The notes under the pieces are model-generated. The model saw only the letters and a list, made by a program, of their open reading frames with translations. It had not been told where the DNA came from and made no database searches. Position numbers and translations under genes: made by a program. A DNA stretch of 64,000 bases from positions 1,907,501 to 1,971,500 of the forward strand of contig JAGPNK010000007.1 of NCBI GenBank assembly GCA_020746835.1. Reading direction: 5' to 3'. The first letter of the stretch is position 1. Each line of letters opens with the position of its first letter. Positions 58,955 through 64,000 of this stretch are shown piece after piece. Origin of the DNA: Stachybotrys elegans (Eukaryota; Ascomycota; Sordariomycetes; Hypocreales; Stachybotryaceae).

Positions 58955-61152
58955 AGTAGGGCTGGGAGGAGAGCTGAAGATAGAGTAACCACTGGATATG
59001 AGGTACCAAGGTAGGTACTTAGGTAAGGCATACAGATCATGTAATATCCATCCCTCCTTTCAGATGCAACTCTCGTCATTGGGAGATGGGGACCGTGTTT
59101 CTGCCAAGTATGTACGTCTTCTTTCAGCCCGCCAAAAATAACACACTGATATCTGTCAAGGCACACTCCCCAGCACAAGCGCTTCCACCACGGGCTTCCC
59201 TCCTCCAACGATGCCGTGTCATGGTATGTGTACGTAAAAGCTAATTCTTCGCCTAGACCGCATCATTAAACAGGTGCCTATTCGGGACAGGGTGCATGTT
59301 CGCTTTCAGTTGGCAACGCCAAATGAGTGGCCAGTCTGAGCGCTGTGGCTTGCTTCCCCTTGCTCCTGGGCTTGCCAGAAACCAGATTTGGACCATCGTG
59401 TATCACACGTCCCCACGTCTCCAGCGGCGAGACACTCCGACGTGCAGGCATGCAGACACGCTCTCGCTCTTTGCCGTTCCACACGGCACGGCATATCAAC
59501 TGAATATACGGAGTAGGGCGGTGGAGGCGTCAATAAGGTGTGGAAGCGCCAGGCGAACTCTGCGTGGTAGTGGAGCAGTCAACAGGCGATGCCAGCGATG
59601 CCAGCGTCTACACACGAAACGACGAAAGCCCAGCCCACCCATCCTCCCAGCTCCCTTACTTCCCTCCCCTTACCTATGTACACCTCCGGTGGCTTCTGTC
59701 TCTTGACTTCGCAACCTGGCACGGCAGAGCTCTCGGCTCCTCCCATCACGGAACGCCACTCGATTTAGGAGTAGGCTATCCCGCCCAAAGATGCCCCCAA
59801 CACTCCTCATGCATGGGCGGGCTCGGTTGGTTTCTCCCTCTTCAGTCGACTGTGTACATACATCGCCCTAAGGTCAGTCCACGGCATTGGCTCAGCTTCG
59901 CCCTGGCCGGCACTGAGGGCTTTTTCTGCCATCGCTTCTTCCAGCATGCGCTCTCTCTGGCGTCAGGAACGTGGGCTTAATTATCCATTGCGAGGCGAAT
60001 CACCTCACCCACACATACATACTTACACCATCCGCCTCTAGCCTTTTCAGATCCTGGTTCTTCCAGGGTTTCCTGTCATTTCTTGGATGCATACACATGT
60101 ACAAAATACATGCAACCTCCCTTCTCTCAGCTCCCCCCCGATTCCAGCCCAAGTCGGGTATTGTACCATGGCCATGTACCTGAGCTGGTGCACACATCCC
60201 CATAGCCCTACTCATAGGTCATGACCGTGAAGGTATCAAACCTCACCCCCCTCCCCCTGTCTCCCCTCCTTGGGCCAGTCCCCTCTGACCCTCGTCCTCC
60301 ACCACCATTCACCCAGCATGAGCCTCTTGAACTCTTTAGACGCCAGCCTCGTTGCAAGACTACCCACTCTTCTCGCCTTTTTGGGGAGGGGGTCTCGCAA
60401 AGGCACCGGGGGGTGGCAGCATTGTCGAGGATGAGATTCAACCATCCATATGCCAGAGCTACGAATCAGTCATCCGGCCTGCGTCACCATGGCCTCTTCC
60501 TCGAGTCTGCCCTACCGGGCACGGACTAGTACCGTTGTCAACCACGGATTCTCGTCCCGTCCAAAACCCTGTCGAGGGCTTGCAGATCCGTTGTTGTGGA
60601 GGGTGCACCTAGTCTAGTCTTGGACCCATGGTGGTCTTCGTTTGATGGTGTGGTCCATCTTCTCGAAAGGAGCCGTTGAATAGTTGGACGTTCATCTCAG
60701 TCTGCATCTGCCTGCGCCTCTACAACCTGCATCTTGCCTTTGCAGCATCGACGTATGCCCCTGGTCACCTCGCTCCCGATCAGTCCTTGTCACAAACCTA
60801 GAGATCTCTCTCTCCTCCCAGACTTAGATATAAGTCAGCGGCCAGCCACTCGTTTCTTCACATATTGTCCTTTCCGTCTCTCATCGGTTGTCCTCTTTCC
60901 CCCAGACGTTCCAATACATCCTTTACCATCCTCACTATACTCATTCCTCTATTCATCCTTGGCCACAAGAAGCCCTCCCTGTCTTTTCCTTCTCAACGTG
61001 GTCTCCTCCTTGGCCTCAAGGGTCCTGTCATCCGACATCTTGGGAGTCCCGTTCCCTATCCGAACAACGCTGTTTCTATCTGTACGGATCAGCAGCGAGC
61101 ATAGGCACCCATCCGCAGCCAGAAAGAAGCCTACATCACGTTGATACCCCCA

Positions 61153-61745
61153 ATGGCTCCGGGAAGCTCTAGAAGCGGGGGCGAGAGTAGACGTCACTCT
61201 ATCTCTCAGTCCTCTTCAAAAAAATCCAAGAGTGGTGCCAAAGACATCGACTGGACACAGATCACCGATCCTGAGGAGAGGCGGCGTATCCAGAACCGCA
61301 TTGCGCAGCGCAAATTCCGTGAGTCTTGTACGAAATCTTTCCATTTTTGACCTTGACTAACACAGTACGAATAGGAGAGAAGGCTAGGGAGACCAAAGAA
61401 AAGGCCGAGCGTGACCTTCAAAACTTGGAGAACGCAGGCAACAGCTATCGCACCCCCTCACAGAGCGACCTTTCTTCGCAGTACGAGCTTACAGGGCTAC
61501 CTTGGGGAGGAATGGACCTCAGCCATGTCGTATCCAGAGGTCACGAAGCCGAAGGTCGACGTAGCAGCGGGCGTGGCACGCATACTGCTGAAGATGTCCA
61601 CTCGCCCGCCTACTATGGCGGCTACGGGTACGGCCACGGCATAAACCAGACTGCCAGCTACGGCAGCAGCGGTACTGATGAGATCTACTACGACGAGAGT
61701 TCATATATGTACGATCCGCATGTGCATGCCTACAACAGTCGCTAA
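61153..61745 (+). CDS. Small bZIP transcription factor with degenerate zipper
   Basis: Exons 61153-61318 and 61375-61745 give 178 residues. The start is the first ATG (MAPGSSRSGGESRRHSIS). A bZIP basic region is clear at about residues 39-60: DPEERRRIQNRIAQRKFREK, with the invariant Asn and Arg (N-x7-R). The intron splits the codon of that Arg and has a TTGACTAAC branch point. The zipper is weak: the expected heptad positions after the basic region are A, L and Y, and a proline follows soon after. The C-terminal half is rich in Y, G, S and H. Such short fungal bZIPs bind DNA of the AP-1/CRE type, usually as dimers; here dimerisation may need a partner. It lies downstream of an 8.7-kb gene-poor tract, suggesting extended regulation. 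Confidence 0.88.
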
Positions 61746-63860
61746 AGGCCGATTCACTGGAAACAAAATGTTCTGCTATTTACGATTGGAGTTTCACGAC
61801 AGCATGAAAGAGCTGTGGCGTTATTATGTATAGACTTGGGCGGCAAGACTCGGCTTTTTTTTCCCTGGAGAATTTCGTCTTTTTTTCCCTCTCTCTTTCT
61901 TTTTTTTTCTCGCTCTTGTTCCCCTTTCCCGCTCCCACTTGGCCTACTACCCCTTTCGCTCTGCTATGATACTACTACGCTATGTTTCCTTTTCTTCCCA
62001 TTATCCTGTCAGGGGTGAACGGAGAGTGTATGTTACAAAGACAAATTTATTTAAGAACAAAAACCCAAGAGCGTTCGGTCTCTGATATTATTTGGCCTAT
62101 ACACAGTTTGCCTATCTACACTTGTCATGTTATGACTGAGTCAGTCTACATGCTTGTCCACCACCAAGAGCTCGTTCGGGAAAATGCAATCCGTGTATTA
62201 TTGCGTGTTTCATTTTCCCAATCTTCCCTCCTGTTGGCCTCGGTAGTACGTTTGAACGGTTTGCCACACCCCCAGGCACGCCGATCTTGCCTTAGATCGC
62301 AGGGACATCGCTTCGCCCTGGTACAAACGAGTTACTTGTCGGAGCAATGGGGAGACACAAAACGCGCTCCGCCGGCGAAGAGCGGAATGGAAGCGCACAC
62401 CAAGACCGTGGAAATGCGGCCGGTTGTGGACCTGCAGGTCGAAGGATCCGACCACACACCGGCTACATGAGAGCAGAGTATAAAATGCCAGGCTATTCTC
62501 ACCGTTGAGGACCGCTTGCCCATCCCAGATTGTCTGTACATAGTCGCCCGCGACCTGTTAACACCAAGGCGATATCAGGCCAGAACAGCAAGCAGTCCTA
62601 CGTGCTTTTGCAGGACATGAGTAGGAGGCGCGACTTGGAAGGACAATTTCCCATCCATGCCTGCCACCAAATCGGCCTGCAGCAGCTTCGCATCAGTTAC
62701 GCGGACCGGTGTACTCCACTTTGCCGACGACTTGCAGGGAGAGCGGAATATATGCACAAGTAGTGCTGCAGCGTGGGATGGTACACTAGATGGGACAGAC
62801 GGCGCGCTCCGGCATAAAATGGGCTCAAGGCCAAGATGGCCGGATGGCAATGCAGCCGTTGACCATTGGGAAAGTGTATGTTCCTGATCCACCAGCCACC
62901 ATGACGAAACCATCCACGTCGGGGGCCGGGAAGCCAGATGAACGAGGGCCGATTGTGAGGGGTGAGGGTGCGCCACCTCGCTCCTTGATAGGAAGGATGA
63001 AGGAGAACGGGCTCGAAGAGGCATCTCAAAGCGTCCGGGTAGATATGACCCTGGTGGAAAATCAAGCCACTCCGTCGTCCACGCAGATGGATAAAGCGCG
63101 AACAGCGACGTGGCTTGCAGGTAGTTGGAGTGCCGTGATTTACGAATGGTCTTGGCGACCCTGTCAAGCGTACGCCACAACAACAAGAACGAACCGTGCG
63201 GGGCCAGGAGTTGATGCAGGCCAGCAACCAGCATGTTTGCATGCTTGCAAGGTGCGCTTCAGCTGCCTGGGATCCCCTATCTCGCTGGCCTGAGCGCGAG
63301 GCCCCCCCGTCCGCCATCTTCGAGATCTTCGCCGTACCACATGCATGCGCACTCACATCCATTCATTGGAGGGGAGATGGGGTGGGGGTGACAGCCAAGA
63401 AAATGCTATCTCTGCCAGTGCTAGATGTAGATATGCAGTACGGAGTACGGAGTACAGGCGTAGAGATTGGGAAGTTGAGCCGTTGGTTTTCCCGCCATCT
63501 GCACCGCGGAACCTAATTTGGACGTGACAATGGAGACCTGCCAAGGGGTGGTTACAATTGCAACCTGAATTGAGAGCTGGAGTTGAAGGCGATAGTCCTT
63601 CTCGATGCCAAATACGGCAAGGCGCATTCACTAGCCCTTCTTTATCGGCCGTTATCGACTGCACCACCAAAAAGTTGTGCTGACCGCCCGGCAGAAAAGC
63701 TCCCCTCTAGAAATTCCACCCTCTTGACTATTTTCAGAGAAAGTTTCATCGAGCCGTCGGTTCTCTTCTGGATGTAGCCGACAACCAATCCCAATCCCTG
63801 AATTGGCTCAGTGCAAGTACATTCTACCTGACGTCTAGTTTTGCCAAGTCCCGGACCCCA
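61746..63860. other. Intergenic region between the bZIP gene and the right-edge gene
   Basis: About 2.1 kb. The left part holds a T-rich 3' UTR (61855-61915). Three frames (two minus, one plus) stay open for over 500 nt between 62575 and 63362, but they overlap one another, lack domains and most likely reflect low stop-codon density. A tandem TACGGAG repeat lies at 63439-63455. Confidence 0.5.
63439..63455. repeat. Tandem TACGGAG motif
   Basis: TACGGAGTACGGAGTAC, a direct doubling of the TACGGAGTA motif found singly in other intergenic parts of the window. Confidence 0.8.
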
Positions 63861-64000
63861 ATGTCTGCAGAAACTCCTGCGGCTGAGGCCCCAGCATCTG
63901 GCCTTAGCTGGACCATTGGTGAGTAGGCAGTGCCCCCCGTTTGCCTGCATACTCTGACATCATCGTGCTCTTCCAGATGTCAAGCCCGGCAAGCCAGAGA
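63861..64000 (+). CDS. 5' end of an unrecognised gene, cut by the window edge
   Basis: The first exon, 63861-63918, encodes MSAETPAAEAPASGLSWTI and ends at GTGAGT; the second begins at 63977 after TTCCAG and continues in frame (DVKPGKPE) to the window edge. Splicing joins a split Asp codon cleanly, and the Ala/Pro/Glu-rich N-terminus is typical of a cytosolic or nuclear protein. Too little is present to name the family. Confidence 0.6.

Larger units (their letters stand above)
52436..61152. other. 8.7-kb stretch without a supported gene
   Basis: The largest gene-poor tract of the window. No frame has a recognisable domain. The most protein-like pieces are on the minus strand at about 54600-55150, where several short frames read plausibly and GT-AG pairs can be drawn but no coherent product emerges, and at 55766-56165, where both strands are open. 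The last 450 nt (60700-61152) are C/T-rich and probably the leader of the bZIP gene. G-rich and GGAA repeats are listed separately, and TACGGAGTA-type motifs occur at 57071-57080 (reverse), 57709-57718, 58866-58873 (partial) and 59507-59515. Confidence 0.45.

Noticed and set aside
62575..63362. Two overlapping minus-strand frames of about 220 codons
   Set aside because: They overlap each other in different frames and a plus-strand frame; at most one could be real and none has a recognisable feature.
1..64000. Transposon, CRISPR, phage or secondary-metabolite cluster
   Set aside because: No transposase, integrase, reverse transcriptase, terminal repeats, spaced direct repeats, or PKS/NRPS/terpene synthase motifs were seen.

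Overview
The window comes from a filamentous ascomycete nuclear genome. Genes carry short spliceosomal introns (about 45-110 nt) with GT-AG ends and CTGAC/CTAAC-like branch points, leaders are pyrimidine-rich, and the protein set is fungal (Epl1, Bur1, Med5, Irc20, Irc22, Apq12, Pop8, mS41). Protein similarity suggests Sordariomycetes, plausibly Hypocreales; that placement is inference. No tRNA, rRNA, CRISPR array or intact transposon was found.

Layout. 1-4.5 kb is non-coding and probably the promoter and long leader of an unnamed Q/S-rich protein (4.5-5.7 kb). A 6.2-kb stretch without supported genes follows. From 11.9 to 33 kb lies a dense block, mostly housekeeping genes: calcineurin B (-), EPL1 (+), KAE1 (+, with an apparent 1-nt frameshift), AMPK/SNF1 beta subunit (-), APQ12-like (+), BUR1 kinase (-), ESS2 (-), protein phosphatase 5/PPT1 (+), POP8 (-), SPT4 (+), KIN17 (-) and a small 66-residue ORF (-). 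After about 6 kb without supported genes come an AIF/AMID-like oxidoreductase (39.2 kb), MED5 (41-44.3 kb), IRC22 (45-46.1 kb), the SNF2/RING protein IRC20 (-, 46.6-51.1 kb) and mitoribosomal mS41 (51.7-52.4 kb). The next 8.7 kb holds no gene I can support and ends at a small bZIP gene with a degenerate zipper (61.2-61.7 kb). The 5' end of an unrecognised gene touches the right edge.

Function. Many genes serve nuclear RNA and chromatin steps: NuA4 (EPL1), Mediator tail (MED5), elongation (BUR1, SPT4), splicing (ESS2), RNA processing and repair (POP8, KIN17, IRC20). Others are signalling modules (calcineurin B, PP5, SNF1 beta). They are independently promoted genes in ordinary head-to-head and tail-to-tail order; there is no evidence of an operon or biosynthetic cluster.

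I did not find a clearly new multi-gene system. The best leads are the three long gene-poor tracts and the short motifs shared between them (TACGGAGTA and AGGTAGGTAC), the unnamed protein at 4.5 kb, the 66-residue ORF, the zipper-poor bZIP and the KAE1 frameshift. Exon coordinates were derived by hand from splice signals and reading-frame continuity.
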